A stretch of DNA of 64,000 bases from Pseudomonas urmiensis. GTDB taxonomy: Bacteria; Pseudomonadota; Gammaproteobacteria; Pseudomonadales; Pseudomonadaceae. A model generated the notes under the pieces. It was not told where the DNA came from. It saw nothing but the letters and a program-made list of their open reading frames with translations, and did no database searches. The translations under genes and the position numbers were made by a program. Position 1 is the stretch's first letter. Every line of letters begins with the position of its first letter. Positions 1 through 8,497 of this stretch are shown in pieces. The DNA lies in NCBI RefSeq assembly GCF_014268815.2, contig NZ_JABWRE020000001.1, positions 4,221,001-4,285,000 of the forward strand. The letters run 5' to 3'.

Positions 1-192
1 TGCGCGCTTGCTCGCATCAGACAGCACTTCGTAGGCCTCGTTGGCCTCCTTGAACATGTCTTCGGACTCTTTGTCGCCCGGATTACGGTCCGGGTGGTAC
101 TTCATCGCCAGCCGGCGATAAGCCTTCTTGAGGTCTGCTTCGCTGGCGCCGCGCTCGACACCCAGGACCTCATAATAATCACGCTTGGACAT
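1..192 (-). CDS. dnaJ: Chaperone protein DnaJ, N-terminal part (cut by window edge)
   Basis: Hsp40 co-chaperone that delivers unfolded clients to DnaK and stimulates its ATPase in the cytoplasm. Only the first 64 codons are present, reading off the left edge. They encode a J domain beginning [16 protein letters not shown] with the diagnostic HPD tripeptide in [11 protein letters not shown], so the family is certain although the Gly/Phe and zinc-finger regions lie outside the window. The ATG at 190-192 follows the dnaK gene by about 200 bases in the same direction, the usual grpE-dnaK-dnaJ order, and it is probably co-transcribed from the heat-shock promoter before grpE. Confidence 0.95.
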   Translation of the reverse strand, partial: MSKRDYYEVLGVERGASEADLKKAYRRLAMKYHPDRNPGDKESEDMFKEANEAYEVLSDASKRA

Positions 193-345
193 AGGTCATT
201 TGCACCTTGTTGGGCGTTCGGCATCCGCGCCGCGCCATCAGCTCCTGCCTGCCGCCAACTAAAATGGCCGCTGACAGATGCTGTAAAAATTCTCGAATTA
301 CAGATACGCCAACGCGGGAGCAAGCCCCCGCGCGGCGACATCCTA

Positions 346-374
346 CCAGCTCACCGCCATGGGGCGGTGGCTGG
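346..374 (-). terminator. Stem-loop between dnaK and dnaJ
   Basis: An inverted repeat, CCAGCTCACCGCC paired with GGCGGTGGCTGG around a short loop with one bulge, lies 18 bases after the dnaK stop codon on the minus strand. There is no clear U-run, so it may be a partial terminator, attenuator or mRNA-stabilising hairpin that lowers dnaJ relative to dnaK rather than a full stop. A second GC hairpin (CGCGGG/CCCGCG) lies at about 313-332. Confidence 0.45.
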
Positions 375-391
375 GCGACAACTTGCAGGGA

Positions 392-2320
392 TTACTGCTT
401 GTTGTTGTCTTTCACTTCTTCGAACTCGGCGTCAACCACGTCATCGTGCTTGGCTTCCGGCTCAGCCTGCTGCTGGGCGCCGCCCTGAGGCTGCTCAGCT
501 GCCTGCTCGGCGTACATCTTCTGAGCAACCGGTGCGGAAACCTTGGACAACTCCTCGACCTTGGCTTCGATCGCAGCCTTGTCGTCGCCTTTGACAGCGG
601 CTTCCAGGGCAACAAGGGCAGCTTCGATCGCGGTTTTCTCTTCAGCGGTAACCTTATCACCGGCGTCAGCGACCATTTTGCGCGTCGAGTGGACCAGCGC
701 ATCACCCTGGTTACGGGCAGCGGCCAGCTCTTCGAACTTGCGGTCTTCTTCCGAGTTCGCCTCAGCGTCGCGGATCATCTGCTGAATTTCTTCATCAGAC
801 AGACCGGAGTTGGCCTTGATCACGATCGACTGAGTCTTGCCAGTCGCTTTGTCCTTGGCACCTACGTGCAGGATACCGTTGGCGTCGATGTCGAAGGTCA
901 CTTCGATCTGCGGCACGCCACGTGGTGCTGGTGGAATGTCGGCGAGGTCGAATTTACCCAGCGACTTGTTCTGCGCAGCCTGCTTACGCTCACCCTGCAG
1001 CACGTGAATGGTCACAGCGCTTTGGTTGTCGTCAGCGGTGGAGAACACCTGCGACTTCTTGGTCGGGATGGTGGTGTTCTTCTCGATCAGCGCAGTCATC
1101 ACGCCGCCCATGGTTTCGATACCCAGGGTCAGCGGGCTGACGTCCAGCAGCAGTACGTCCTTGACATCGCCAGCCAGAACCGCGCCTTGGATGGCAGCAC
1201 CCATGGCAACCGCTTCATCCGGGTTGACGTCTTTACGTGCTTCTTTGCCGAAGAAATCGGTAACCGCTTTCTGCACCAGCGGCATACGGGTCTGGCCGCC
1301 GACCAGGATCACGTCGTTGATCGAACCGACGTCGATACCGGCATCTTTCAGAGCGATACGGCAAGGCTCGATGGTGCGCTGCACCAGGTCTTCTACCAGC
1401 GACTCCAGCTTGGCGCGGGAGATCTTCACGTTCAGGTGCTTAGGACCGGTGGCATCTGCAGTGATGTACGGCAGGTTGACGTCGGTCTGCTGGCTCGAGG
1501 ACAGCTCGATCTTGGCCTTTTCCGCAGCTTCTTTCAGGCGCTGCATGGCCAGCGGGTCACCCTTGAGGTTCATGCCGGTTTCTTTCTTGAACTCGTCGAC
1601 GAGGTAGTCGATCAGGCGAATGTCGAAGTCTTCACCACCGAGGAAGGTGTCACCGTTGGTGGCCAGCACTTCAAACTGATGCTCGCCGTCGACTTCGGCG
1701 ATTTCGATGACCGAAACGTCGAAGGTACCACCACCCAGGTCATAAACGATCACGGTGTGATCGCCCTTGGCCTTGTCCATACCGTAAGCCAGTGCAGCTG
1801 CGGTTGGTTCGTTGATGATACGTTTTACGTCAAGACCGGCGATGCGACCGGCATCCTTGGTGGCTTGACGCTGGCTGTCGTTGAAGTAAGCCGGAACGGT
1901 GATGACCGCTTCGGTGACAGGCTCGCCGAGGTAGTCTTCGGCGGTCTTCTTCATCTTTTTCAGGATCTCGGCAGAGATCTGTGGCGGCGCCATTTTCTGG
2001 CCGTTGACTTCGACCCAGGCGTCGTTGTTGTCAGCCTTGACGATCTTGTACGGGACCATCTGAATGTCTTTTTGCACGACTTCTTCGTCGAAGCGGCGAC
2101 CGATCAGACGCTTTACCGCGTACAGGGTGTTGTGCGGGTTGGTGACCGCCTGGCGCTTGGCCGACTGACCCACCAGGATCTCGCCATCGTTAGCGTAGGC
2201 GATGATCGAAGGGGTAGTACGCGCGCCTTCGGCGTTCTCGATAACCTTGACGTTACCGTTTTCCAGGATGGAGACGCACGAGTTGGTGGTCCCCAGGTCG
2301 ATACCGATGATTTTACCCAT
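392..2320 (-). CDS. dnaK: Chaperone protein DnaK (Hsp70)
   Basis: ATP-dependent Hsp70 chaperone that cycles on exposed hydrophobic peptides with DnaJ and the exchange factor GrpE. The 642-residue product has full family length. The nucleotide-binding half carries [11 protein letters not shown] (residues 5-15), [12 protein letters not shown] (about 194-205) and [10 protein letters not shown] (about 336-345). The substrate-binding half follows, then a helical lid and a Gln/Ala-rich tail ending EEVKDNNKQ. The ATG is preceded on the minus strand by CGGGAGAG at good spacing. It lies 102 bases after grpE and upstream of dnaJ in one heat-shock operon. Nothing unusual is visible. Confidence 0.99.
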   Translation of the reverse strand: MGKIIGIDLGTTNSCVSILENGNVKVIENAEGARTTPSIIAYANDGEILVGQSAKRQAVTNPHNTLYAVKRLIGRRFDEEVVQKDIQMVPYKIVKADNNDAWVEVNGQKMAPPQISAEILKKMKKTAEDYLGEPVTEAVITVPAYFNDSQRQATKDAGRIAGLDVKRIINEPTAAALAYGMDKAKGDHTVIVYDLGGGTFDVSVIEIAEVDGEHQFEVLATNGDTFLGGEDFDIRLIDYLVDEFKKETGMNLKGDPLAMQRLKEAAEKAKIELSSSQQTDVNLPYITADATGPKHLNVKISRAKLESLVEDLVQRTIEPCRIALKDAGIDVGSINDVILVGGQTRMPLVQKAVTDFFGKEARKDVNPDEAVAMGAAIQGAVLAGDVKDVLLLDVSPLTLGIETMGGVMTALIEKNTTIPTKKSQVFSTADDNQSAVTIHVLQGERKQAAQNKSLGKFDLADIPPAPRGVPQIEVTFDIDANGILHVGAKDKATGKTQSIVIKANSGLSDEEIQQMIRDAEANSEEDRKFEELAAARNQGDALVHSTRKMVADAGDKVTAEEKTAIEAALVALEAAVKGDDKAAIEAKVEELSKVSAPVAQKMYAEQAAEQPQGGAQQQAEPEAKHDDVVDAEFEEVKDNNKQ

Positions 2321-2422
2321 GTTAACTCTCCCGAAACTTTGAATTAGCTAGCAGCGACTACATTGGCCAACTGCGGTAATACTTGAATGCTTGACACCTA
2401 AATGGGGACGCCCCAGAGGATT

Positions 2423-2977
2423 TCAAGCCTTTTCATCGATCGAAGGTTGAGCTGCAGCAGGCGACTTGCTGACCACCACCATGGCGGGGCGCAGCAGGCG
2501 GCCGTTGAGCAGATAACCCTTCTGGAACACCTTGAGCACGCTGTTGGGCTCGACCTCGTGGCTTTCCTGCATGGCCATGGCCTGGTGGTGCTCGGCGTTG
2601 AACGGCTCGCCGTGCGGGTCGACAGCTTCAAGGTTGTAGCGCTTAAGGGTGTCGTGGAACATCTTCAGGGTCAGCTCGATACCTTCGCGCATCGGCTTGA
2701 TGGTTTCGTCGTCGGCGCTGGACAGCTCCAGGCCACGCTCCAGGCTGTCGATCACAGGCAGCAGGTCGCCGGCAAACTTCTCCAGGGCAAACTTGTGCGC
2801 CTTCTCGACATCCTGCTCAGCGCGGCGACGCACGTTCTGCAGGTCTGCGGCAACGCGCAGGGACTGGTCCTTGGCGGCGGCCAGCTGCTCCTCGAGCACC
2901 TGGACGCGGGTACCGAGATCCTCAGAACCTGCCTCTTCGGTGTTAGGGGTTTGTGGATCCAGCTGTTCGTCAGCCAT
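2423..2977 (-). CDS. grpE: Nucleotide exchange factor GrpE
   Basis: Homodimeric exchange factor that releases ADP from DnaK. The 184-residue product shows the usual plan: an acidic disordered N-terminus ([20 protein letters not shown]), a long coiled-coil helix (about residues 25-85) and a beta-rich C-terminal head with the family signature near [17 protein letters not shown] (about 153-169). The ATG follows a strong GGAGATAG-type ribosome binding site. It is the first gene of the grpE-dnaK-dnaJ operon, directly behind a sigma-32 promoter. Confidence 0.98.
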   Translation of the reverse strand: MADEQLDPQTPNTEEAGSEDLGTRVQVLEEQLAAAKDQSLRVAADLQNVRRRAEQDVEKAHKFALEKFAGDLLPVIDSLERGLELSSADDETIKPMREGIELTLKMFHDTLKRYNLEAVDPHGEPFNAEHHQAMAMQESHEVEPNSVLKVFQKGYLLNGRLLRPAMVVVSKSPAAAQPSIDEKA

Positions 2978-3034
2978 TGGCTATCTCCTCCGCAATTTCT
3001 GGTATGCGAGACGTACTCGCCTTGTCTGTCGGCT

Positions 3035-3062
3035 ATATGGGGTCGTAAAAATCAGGTTCAAG
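3035..3062 (-). promoter_or_regulatory. Sigma-32 (RpoH) heat-shock promoter of grpE-dnaK-dnaJ
   Basis: On the minus strand the sequence reads CTTGAA (3057-3062), a 14-base spacer, then CCCCATAT (3035-3042). This matches the RpoH consensus (CTTGAA, 13-15 bases, CCCCATNT) almost exactly. It lies about 58 bases upstream of the grpE start codon and points at it. Confidence 0.88.
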
Positions 3063-3128
3063 GGGCAGGCCGCTTTCCTTGGTGACAAATCAATCTCCAA
3101 ACGGGCATTGTCAGCCAGGCAAAAAGCA

Positions 3129-3144
3129 CTGTATAAATATCCAG
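3129..3144 (+). promoter_or_regulatory. LexA (SOS) box of recN
   Basis: CTGTATAAATATCCAG fits the gammaproteobacterial LexA operator CTG-N10-CAG with an AT-rich core. It lies 24 bases upstream of the recN start, where it would overlap the promoter. recN is a classical strongly LexA-repressed gene, so damage-inducible expression is the natural reading. Confidence 0.85.
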
Positions 3145-3168
3145 ACATGACCCTCCGGGAGCGCCCTC

Positions 3169-4842
3169 ATGCTGGTCCACCTGTCCATCCACAACTACGC
3201 CATCGTCGAACACCTGGACCTCGAGCTCGCTCGCGGCATGAGTGTGATCACCGGCGAAACCGGCGCTGGCAAATCGATCATGCTCGACGCCCTGGGCCTG
3301 GCCCTGGGTGACCGGGCCGACAGCGGCGTGGTGCGCCCCGGCGCGGACAAGGCAGACATCCTCGCCACCTTCGATTTGGTCGACATCCCCGAAGCCAGCG
3401 TATGGCTGAGCGAGCGCGACCTGGAAAGCGACGGCCCGTGCATCCTGCGCCGGGTGATCACCGCCGAAGGGCGCAGCCGCGGCTATATCAACGGCACGCC
3501 CTGCCCGCTTGGCGACCTCAAGGCGCTGGGTGAGTTGTTGATCGACATCCACAGCCAGCACGAGCACCAATCGCTGCTCAAGACCGACACCCACCGCCGC
3601 CTGGTCGATGAGTATGCCGGCGCGATCGACCTGTCCCGCCAGGTGCAATTGGCCGCGCAACGCTGGCGCCAGACCCGCCAGGAGCTCGAGCGCCTGTCCA
3701 ACTCGGGCGACGAGCAACGCGCCCGCCAACAACTGCTCAGCTATCAGCTCGAGGAGCTGGACAACCTCGGCCTGGGCGAGAACGAACTGGAGCAGCTGGA
3801 GCAGGAACATAAAAGCCTGACCAATGCCGAGGCGCTGTTCGGCATCTGCCGCCAGGTCATCGATCAATGCAGCGAGAGCGATTCGGGCAATGTGCTCAAC
3901 GCACTGACCGTCAGCCTCAACCGCCTCACCGCAGTAGCCAGCGCGCCCAAGGCCTTGGGCGAGGCCGCCACCCTGATCGCCAGCGCACAGATCCAGGTAG
4001 AGGAAGCGGTTGGCGAGCTCAACCGCTTCCTCGATAACTTCGACGCCGACCCGATGCGCCTACAGGCGCTGGAAGAGCGGCTCGATACTATCTATACGCT
4101 GGCGCGCAAACACCGCGTGCACCCCACCGAGCTGCCGCACCTACAGCTGCGCCTGATGGAGGAGCTCGAAGGGCTCAATGCCAGCGACGAGTCCATCGAA
4201 CGCCTGGGCGAAGAACTGGCAGCCTACGCCCAGCACTATCAAGACAAAGCTGTCGAATTGAGCGCACTGCGCCAGCAGGCCGCCAAACAGTTGGCCACGG
4301 CGGTAGAGCAGGAAGTCCAGCGCCTGGGCATGCCTGGCGGGCGCTTCTGTATCGAGCTCACGCCGTTTGACAGCCCCGAGCCGTCACCGCACGGCCTGGA
4401 GCAGATCGAATTGCTGGTCAGCGCCAACCCTGGGCAGCCACTGAAGGGCCTGGCCAAAGTGGCCTCGGGTGGTGAGCTGTCGCGGATCAGCCTGGCGATT
4501 CAGGTGATCACCGCCCAGACCTCGCGAATTCCGACCTTGGTGTTCGACGAAGTGGACGTGGGCATTGGCGGGCCTACCGCCGAGATCGTTGGCCAACTGC
4601 TGCGGCGGCTCGGCGAACGCGGCCAGGTGCTGACAGTGACCCACCTGCCGCAGGTGGCGGCGCAGGGGCATCATCACCTGTTCGTGCACAAGGTGCGCAA
4701 TAGCGAGACCACCCATACCGCAGTGGCCAACCTGGGCAAGCGTGAACGGGTCGAGGAAGTGGCGCGGATGCTGGGCGGGATTGACCTGACCAAGGAATCG
4801 CTGGCGCATGCGCGCAAGATGGTGGTCAGCGGTAAGGCCTGA
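3169..4842 (+). CDS. recN: DNA repair protein RecN
   Basis: SMC-like ATPase that acts in recombinational repair of double-strand breaks. The 557-residue length is typical. Walker A GETGAGKS is near residues 28-35, followed by two long coiled-coil arms (about 150-360). The ABC signature (VASGGELSR) is near 428-436, and Walker B with the catalytic acid (LVFDEVDVGIGG) near 457-468. The start ATGCTGGTCCAC follows a GGGAGCG site. It is divergent from grpE and has a LexA box just upstream, so it should be SOS-induced. It converges on fur across a REP-rich intergenic region. Confidence 0.97.
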   Translation: MLVHLSIHNYAIVEHLDLELARGMSVITGETGAGKSIMLDALGLALGDRADSGVVRPGADKADILATFDLVDIPEASVWLSERDLESDGPCILRRVITAEGRSRGYINGTPCPLGDLKALGELLIDIHSQHEHQSLLKTDTHRRLVDEYAGAIDLSRQVQLAAQRWRQTRQELERLSNSGDEQRARQQLLSYQLEELDNLGLGENELEQLEQEHKSLTNAEALFGICRQVIDQCSESDSGNVLNALTVSLNRLTAVASAPKALGEAATLIASAQIQVEEAVGELNRFLDNFDADPMRLQALEERLDTIYTLARKHRVHPTELPHLQLRLMEELEGLNASDESIERLGEELAAYAQHYQDKAVELSALRQQAAKQLATAVEQEVQRLGMPGGRFCIELTPFDSPEPSPHGLEQIELLVSANPGQPLKGLAKVASGGELSRISLAIQVITAQTSRIPTLVFDEVDVGIGGPTAEIVGQLLRRLGERGQVLTVTHLPQVAAQGHHHLFVHKVRNSETTHTAVANLGKRERVEEVARMLGGIDLTKESLAHARKMVVSGKA

Positions 4843-4888
4843 TCGGCGAGGGGCACGTAATCCTTGGCATCGTGGGAGCGGGATCGTG

Positions 4889-4928
4889 GGATCAGGATCA
4901 GGATCAGGATCAGGATCAGGATCAGGAT
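4889..4928. repeat. Hexanucleotide microsatellite (ATCAGG)x6
   Basis: Six perfect ATCAGG units, flanked by partial units, sit between GATCGTGGG and ATCGTGGGAGCGGG, at the edge of a REP palindrome in the recN-fur intergenic region. Such a short perfect array is expected to vary in copy number by replication slippage. It is non-coding: both flanking genes end before it. Confidence 0.85.
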
Positions 4929-5003
4929 CGTGGGAGCGGGCTTGCCCCGCGATAGCAGTGGTGCGGTCGCCATCGCTATCGCGGGGCAAGCCCGCTCCCA
5001 CGC
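4928..5003. repeat. REP pair (BIME-like inverted REPs)
   Basis: Two inverted copies of the Pseudomonas REP palindrome (cgtgggagcgggcttgcccc and its reverse complement) are separated by about 25 bases. Between convergent recN and fur such pairs can protect mRNA 3' ends or bind DNA gyrase in related systems; here this is only inference. Confidence 0.8.
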
Positions 5004-5125
5004 ACCTGTTACCACGCACCTCCTACCAGGCCACGCCCCCCCCTGACGACACCCTGTTGCAAGCCTCTGGCTTAGCATCCCAGCAGAGCTTGGGCCTCTA
5101 CCAAATTTTGCGAACCGCGCAGAAA

Positions 5126-5156
5126 GCACAAAGGCGACCCTGAGGTCGCCTTTGCT
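5126..5156. terminator. Bidirectional terminator between recN and fur
   Basis: AAAGGCGACC (5130-5139), a 4-base loop, then GGTCGCCTTT (5144-5153), with T-rich sequence on the plus strand and A-rich upstream. It lies 20 bases after the fur stop codon and can serve fur on the minus strand as well as recN on the plus strand. Confidence 0.8.
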
Positions 5157-5175
5157 TTAATAACGATCGAAATCG

Positions 5176-5580
5176 TTACTTCTTCTTACGCACATACAGG
5201 ACCAGATTGTGGTCCACCAGCTCGTAGCCATGCTCGGCCACGATCTCTTTCTGGCGCTTTTCGATTTCCGAATCGAAAAACTCGATGACTTCGTTGGTGT
5301 CCAGGTTGACCATATGGTCGTGGTGGCCGCCATCAGCCAATTCAAACACCGCGTGACCGCCGTCGAAGTTGTGGCGAACAACCAAACCCGCCGCTTCGAA
5401 CTGAGTCAGTACGCGATAGACGGTCGCCAGACCGACGTCCTCACCAGCTTCCATCAGCGCCTTGTAGACATCCTCGGCACTCATGTGACGCTGCTCGGTG
5501 GAGTCCAGCATCTGTAGGATCTTTACTCGAGGCAGTGTCACCTTGAGACCAGCTTTGCGCAGTTCGCTATTTTCAACCAT
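5176..5580 (-). CDS. fur: Ferric uptake regulator Fur
   Basis: Fe(II)-dependent global repressor of iron acquisition. The 134-residue product begins MVENSELRKAGLKVTLPR, which fixes the start at 5580; the frame stays open upstream but without family similarity. An N-terminal winged helix (about 1-83) is followed by the metal-binding dimerisation domain with the GGHHDHM cluster (about 84-90) and the C-terminal tail YVRKKK. The protein has no cysteine at all, so, as in other Pseudomonas Fur proteins, it cannot use the CXXC zinc site of E. coli Fur. It is divergent from bamE with a 97-base shared promoter region. Confidence 0.97.
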   Translation of the reverse strand: MVENSELRKAGLKVTLPRVKILQMLDSTEQRHMSAEDVYKALMEAGEDVGLATVYRVLTQFEAAGLVVRHNFDGGHAVFELADGGHHDHMVNLDTNEVIEFFDSEIEKRQKEIVAEHGYELVDHNLVLYVRKKK

Positions 5581-5677
5581 GGTCAGCTTTCTCGCCGATG
5601 CTGCTTCGCAGCTTCTCTTAATACGGGTATGATCGGGGTTTACGTTGTCCAGCCAAGATAGTGGAAGTCGCCCACCG

Positions 5678-6208
5678 ATGCAAAAGTCCAAGCTCTTGCT
5701 AACCAGCCTCACCATTGTGGGACTGCTCGCACTCGCCGGTTGCTCGTTTCCCGGGGTTTACAAAATCGACATCCAGCAGGGCAATGTCGTCACGCAGGAC
5801 ATGATAGACCAATTACGCCCCGGAATGACCCGACGGCAAGTAAGGTTTATCATGGGCAACCCGCTGATTCAGGACACGTTCAACACCAATCGCTGGGATT
5901 ATCTCTACAGCCTGCAACCTGGCGGCGGTAAGCGTCAGCAGGAGCGTATGAGCATCTTCTTCAACGAAGGTGATCAGCTCGTGAGCCTGTCCGGCGACTT
6001 CATGCCAGGCGTCAGCCGCGACCAGGAAATCCTTGGTGGCAGCGGCGACACTACAGTCAGCCCGAACGCCCAACCAGGCCAGCCGACTCAGCCAGAAGAG
6101 AAGCCGGCCAAGCCAGGTTCGGTCGAGGAGTCGATCCAGCGCGAGATCGACACCATCGAAACCACGCCGGTGCCGACCCCAGCCCCGCTGGACACCAACC
6201 CGCAATAA
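5678..6208 (+). CDS. bamE: Outer membrane lipoprotein BamE (OmlA/SmpA)
   Basis: Small lipoprotein subunit of the BAM complex that inserts beta-barrel proteins into the outer membrane. The 176-residue product starts [11 protein letters not shown]; the hydrophobic segment ends in a lipobox LAGC, giving lipidated Cys22. The BamE fold follows, with the conserved [18 protein letters not shown] and NRWDYLY motifs (about residues 48-90). The C-terminal third is a Pro/Thr-rich low-complexity tail. The gene called omlA in P. aeruginosa is likewise divergent from fur. A strong terminator follows. Confidence 0.96.
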   Translation: MQKSKLLLTSLTIVGLLALAGCSFPGVYKIDIQQGNVVTQDMIDQLRPGMTRRQVRFIMGNPLIQDTFNTNRWDYLYSLQPGGGKRQQERMSIFFNEGDQLVSLSGDFMPGVSRDQEILGGSGDTTVSPNAQPGQPTQPEEKPAKPGSVEESIQREIDTIETTPVPTPAPLDTNPQ

Positions 6209-6221
6209 CGGCGGCGTTAAT

Positions 6222-6252
6222 AAAAAGCCCGGACCTAGGTCCGGGCTTTTTT
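6222..6252. terminator. Bidirectional terminator between bamE and ratA
   Basis: AAAAGCCCGGACCT and AGGTCCGGGCTTTT form a near-perfect palindrome flanked by A and T runs on the two sides. It sits between the convergent ends of bamE (6208) and ratA (6275). Confidence 0.92.
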
Positions 6253-6274
6253 GTATCTGCTATTTACCGAAGCT

Positions 6275-6709
6275 TCAGCTATTAAGCTGCTTGGCGCGCT
6301 GGCAGAAGGCATCGACCAGGGTATTGGCCGCCTGGTTGAACAGCGGGCCGAGGGTCGCTCGCACCAGTGGCCCGGCATAGTCGAAAGACAGATCGAGGCT
6401 GATCTTGCAGGCCTTGTCGCCCAGCGCCTTGAACACCCATACACCATGCAACTGACTGAACGGGCCTTCTTCAAGGTTCATCTCGATCGACTGCCCCGGC
6501 ACCAGCACATTGCGCGTCACGAACTGCTGGCTCATGCCGCCCTTGGCCACTTCCAGCCGCGCCCGCATGTGGGTTTCGCTGCTCTCGATCACTGTCGAGG
6601 CCGAGCACCAAGGCAGAAACTGCGGGTAGCTGGCCACATCGTTGACCAGATCGTAGAGCGCCTGGGCAGGGTACGGCAGCAGGGCGGAACGTTGAATATG
6701 GGTTGTCAT
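6275..6709 (-). CDS. ratA: RatA/Coq10-type START-domain protein
   Basis: 144-residue polyketide-cyclase/START fold protein of the RatA (YfjG) family. E. coli RatA has been reported to hinder 70S ribosome association; related Coq10 proteins bind quinones, so the physiological role is debated. The sequence shows the family start [35 protein letters not shown] and the C-terminal [19 protein letters not shown] helix. It is divergent from smpB. In P. aeruginosa an rnfH gene lies between bamE and ratA; here only 66 bases separate them and no rnfH is present. Confidence 0.93.
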   Translation of the reverse strand: MTTHIQRSALLPYPAQALYDLVNDVASYPQFLPWCSASTVIESSETHMRARLEVAKGGMSQQFVTRNVLVPGQSIEMNLEEGPFSQLHGVWVFKALGDKACKISLDLSFDYAGPLVRATLGPLFNQAANTLVDAFCQRAKQLNS

Positions 6710-6856
6710 CCAGGCGTCACTTCCAAGGCTGGGCGGCGGCGCTTCTCAGCGCACCGAAAACAGGTTCTGCGCATTGCACAGCGCCTGCATTGTCCGGGAT
6801 TCGATCCGCAGGCTCAAGCACACCGAAATCCCATAGCCGACGACGCGACGACTGCC

Positions 6857-6862
6857 TATAAT
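6857..6862 (+). promoter_or_regulatory. Probable smpB promoter -10 element
   Basis: A perfect TATAAT hexamer lies 9 bases before the smpB start codon, and no Shine-Dalgarno sequence is visible in the short gap GCGGCCCC. If this -10 element is used, transcription would begin at or within a few bases of the ATG and the message would be nearly leaderless. The -35 region is weak. Confidence 0.55.
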
Positions 6863-6871
6863 GCGGCCCCT

Positions 6872-7354
6872 ATGGCTAAGCAAAAGAAACATCCGACCGG
6901 GACCATCGCGCAAAACAAGAAAGCGCGACACGATTACTTCATCGAACACAAGTTCGAGGCCGGGCTGGTCCTGTCCGGTTGGGAAGTAAAGAGCCTGCGG
7001 GCCGGCAAGGCGCACCTGACCGACAGCTACGTGCTGCTCAAGGATGGCGAAGCCTGGCTGTTCGGCAGCCACATCACCCCGCTGACCGCCGCCAGCACCC
7101 ACGTGATCGCCGACCCGATCCGTACGCGCAAACTGCTGCTGAACAAGCGCGAGCTTGAGCGCCTGGAAGCGGCTGTGGCGCAGAAGGGCTACACCTGCGT
7201 GGCCTTGGCGCTGTACTGGAGCAAGCACCTGATCAAGTGCGAGATCGCGCTAGGTAAGGGCAAGAAGGAATTCGACAAGCGCGATACCCAGCGCGAGCGC
7301 GATTCCAACCGCGAGATCCAGCGTGCGGTGCGCAACAAGGGCAAGGAAGACTAA
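6872..7354 (+). CDS. smpB: SsrA-binding protein SmpB
   Basis: Obligate partner of tmRNA in trans-translation. It mimics a tRNA anticodon arm in the decoding site of stalled ribosomes. The 160-residue product has the beta-barrel with [29 protein letters not shown] (about 23-51) and the basic C-terminal tail [30 protein letters not shown] that enters the mRNA channel. The start [10 protein letters not shown] is family-typical. Its partner ssrA lies about 8.3 kb downstream in this window. Confidence 0.97.
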   Translation: MAKQKKHPTGTIAQNKKARHDYFIEHKFEAGLVLSGWEVKSLRAGKAHLTDSYVLLKDGEAWLFGSHITPLTAASTHVIADPIRTRKLLLNKRELERLEAAVAQKGYTCVALALYWSKHLIKCEIALGKGKKEFDKRDTQRERDSNREIQRAVRNKGKED

Positions 7355-7369
7355 TTCCTGCTCACCCGC

Positions 7370-7443
7370 TGTGGGAGCGGGCTTGCCCCGCGATAGCGAT
7401 GGTGAATGTACCGCCGCCATCGCAGGCAAGCCCGCTCCTACAG
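7370..7443. repeat. REP pair after smpB
   Basis: Inverted REP copies (tgtgggagcgggcttgcccc and gcaagcccgctcctacag) flank about 35 bases between convergent smpB and lldR. No conventional terminator is visible here, so the paired REPs may form the transcript ends. Confidence 0.8.
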
Positions 7444-7474
7444 GGTCATGCGCTGCTTGTGGGGGCGCAGCTTC

Positions 7475-8242
7475 TCAGCGCCCGCTGCGCCGCTCTGCCC
7501 GCGCCACGCGCTGGGCCTCTTGCTGCGCCTCTTCGAGCACTTCCTGCACATACAAAATGTGCCGGCTCGACACCTCCCGCGCCTCTTCCGCCCGCCCCTC
7601 GACAATCGCCTGGTACAACTCGCGATGCTGGCTGATGAGCATGTCGCGCGTCTCTGAACGCTGCTGATACATGCCACCAATGTTGGTCACCACGTTGCGC
7701 TTGAGCAGGTCGAACAACCCCCGGATGGTATGCAGCAACACGGCGTTGTGACTGGCCTCGGCAATCGCCAGGTGGAAACTGGCATCCGCCGCGCCCTCCT
7801 CCGCCCGGCTGACTTCGTCCTTGCGCGAATAGCAATCTTGCAACGCATCGAAGGCCGCCTTGAGCCGCTCACGATCAGGCTCGGTCGCCCGCTGCGCCGC
7901 GTAGTAGGCGCATGACGCCTCCAGCGTGTGGCGAAACTCAAGCAAATCGCGCTGCGCCTCAGGGCTGTGCTCAAGCAACTGCAGCAACGGGTCGCTGAAG
8001 GTTGCGCCGAGCGAAGCCGCAACATAGTTGCCACCCCCCTGGCGGCTGACCAACAAGCCCTTGGCCACCAACTTCTGGATCGCCTCACGCAGCGATGGGC
8101 GCGACACGCCGAACTGTTCAGCCAGAACGCGCTCAGCCGGCAAACGCTGACCCGAGGTCAACGTCCCTTCGAGAATCATCCCTTCCAGCCGCTCGACAAT
8201 GTCGTCGGACAGGCGCCGTTGGCGGACCTGATCAAAAACCAT
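7475..8242 (-). CDS. lldR: FadR-type GntR regulator of lactate utilisation (LldR)
   Basis: 255-residue transcription factor with an N-terminal winged helix (about 10-75; PAERVLAEQFGVSRPSLREAIQKL) and an all-helical FCD ligand domain with metal-ligand-type residues (FHLAIAEASHN, about 140-150). It is divergent from lldP-lldD-dld. A palindrome TTGGTCTTACCAA at 8439-8451 fits the FadR-family site, so it probably represses the operon until L-lactate binds. A GTG one codon upstream (8245) is an alternative start. Confidence 0.9.
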   Translation of the reverse strand: MVFDQVRQRRLSDDIVERLEGMILEGTLTSGQRLPAERVLAEQFGVSRPSLREAIQKLVAKGLLVSRQGGGNYVAASLGATFSDPLLQLLEHSPEAQRDLLEFRHTLEASCAYYAAQRATEPDRERLKAAFDALQDCYSRKDEVSRAEEGAADASFHLAIAEASHNAVLLHTIRGLFDLLKRNVVTNIGGMYQQRSETRDMLISQHRELYQAIVEGRAEEAREVSSRHILYVQEVLEEAQQEAQRVARAERRSGR

Positions 8243-8436
8243 CACATGCTCTCCACAAACCCCCGTACCGATTTCGGGGGCGCCTATTCTGGCCTATCCA
8301 GGCGCAACCGACACGCATCAGTTGGCGATTTTCGCCCACCGACAACGGCCCGTTCATCGGCATCCGACCAAAGTTTGCCGCGAGACAAATTGACACAGCC
8401 GCAGCCACGCTTTTAACCTAGCGTCCAGACATTGTA

Positions 8437-8453
8437 AATTGGTCTTACCAATT
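8437..8453. promoter_or_regulatory. Probable LldR operator
   Basis: AATTGGTCTTACCAATT is a perfect palindrome around a 3-base centre and contains TGGTCTTACCA, which fits the FadR-subfamily GntR consensus TNGTNNNACNA. It lies between the divergent lldR and lldP genes, 45 bases upstream of the lldP ATG. Confidence 0.8.
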
Positions 8454-8497
8454 ATCCAATGCCAGTGCTGACCAACAACAATTAGGGGCCACCCCAT

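Noticed and set aside
359..2347. Very long open frame on the plus strand opposite dnaK
   Set aside because: It is antisense to a certain dnaK gene; GC-rich codon bias opens opposite frames. No ribosome binding site or recognisable product.
4384..5019. Open frame encoding a DPDPDP run
   Set aside because: It is the translation of the ATCAGG microsatellite and antisense to recN; not a gene.
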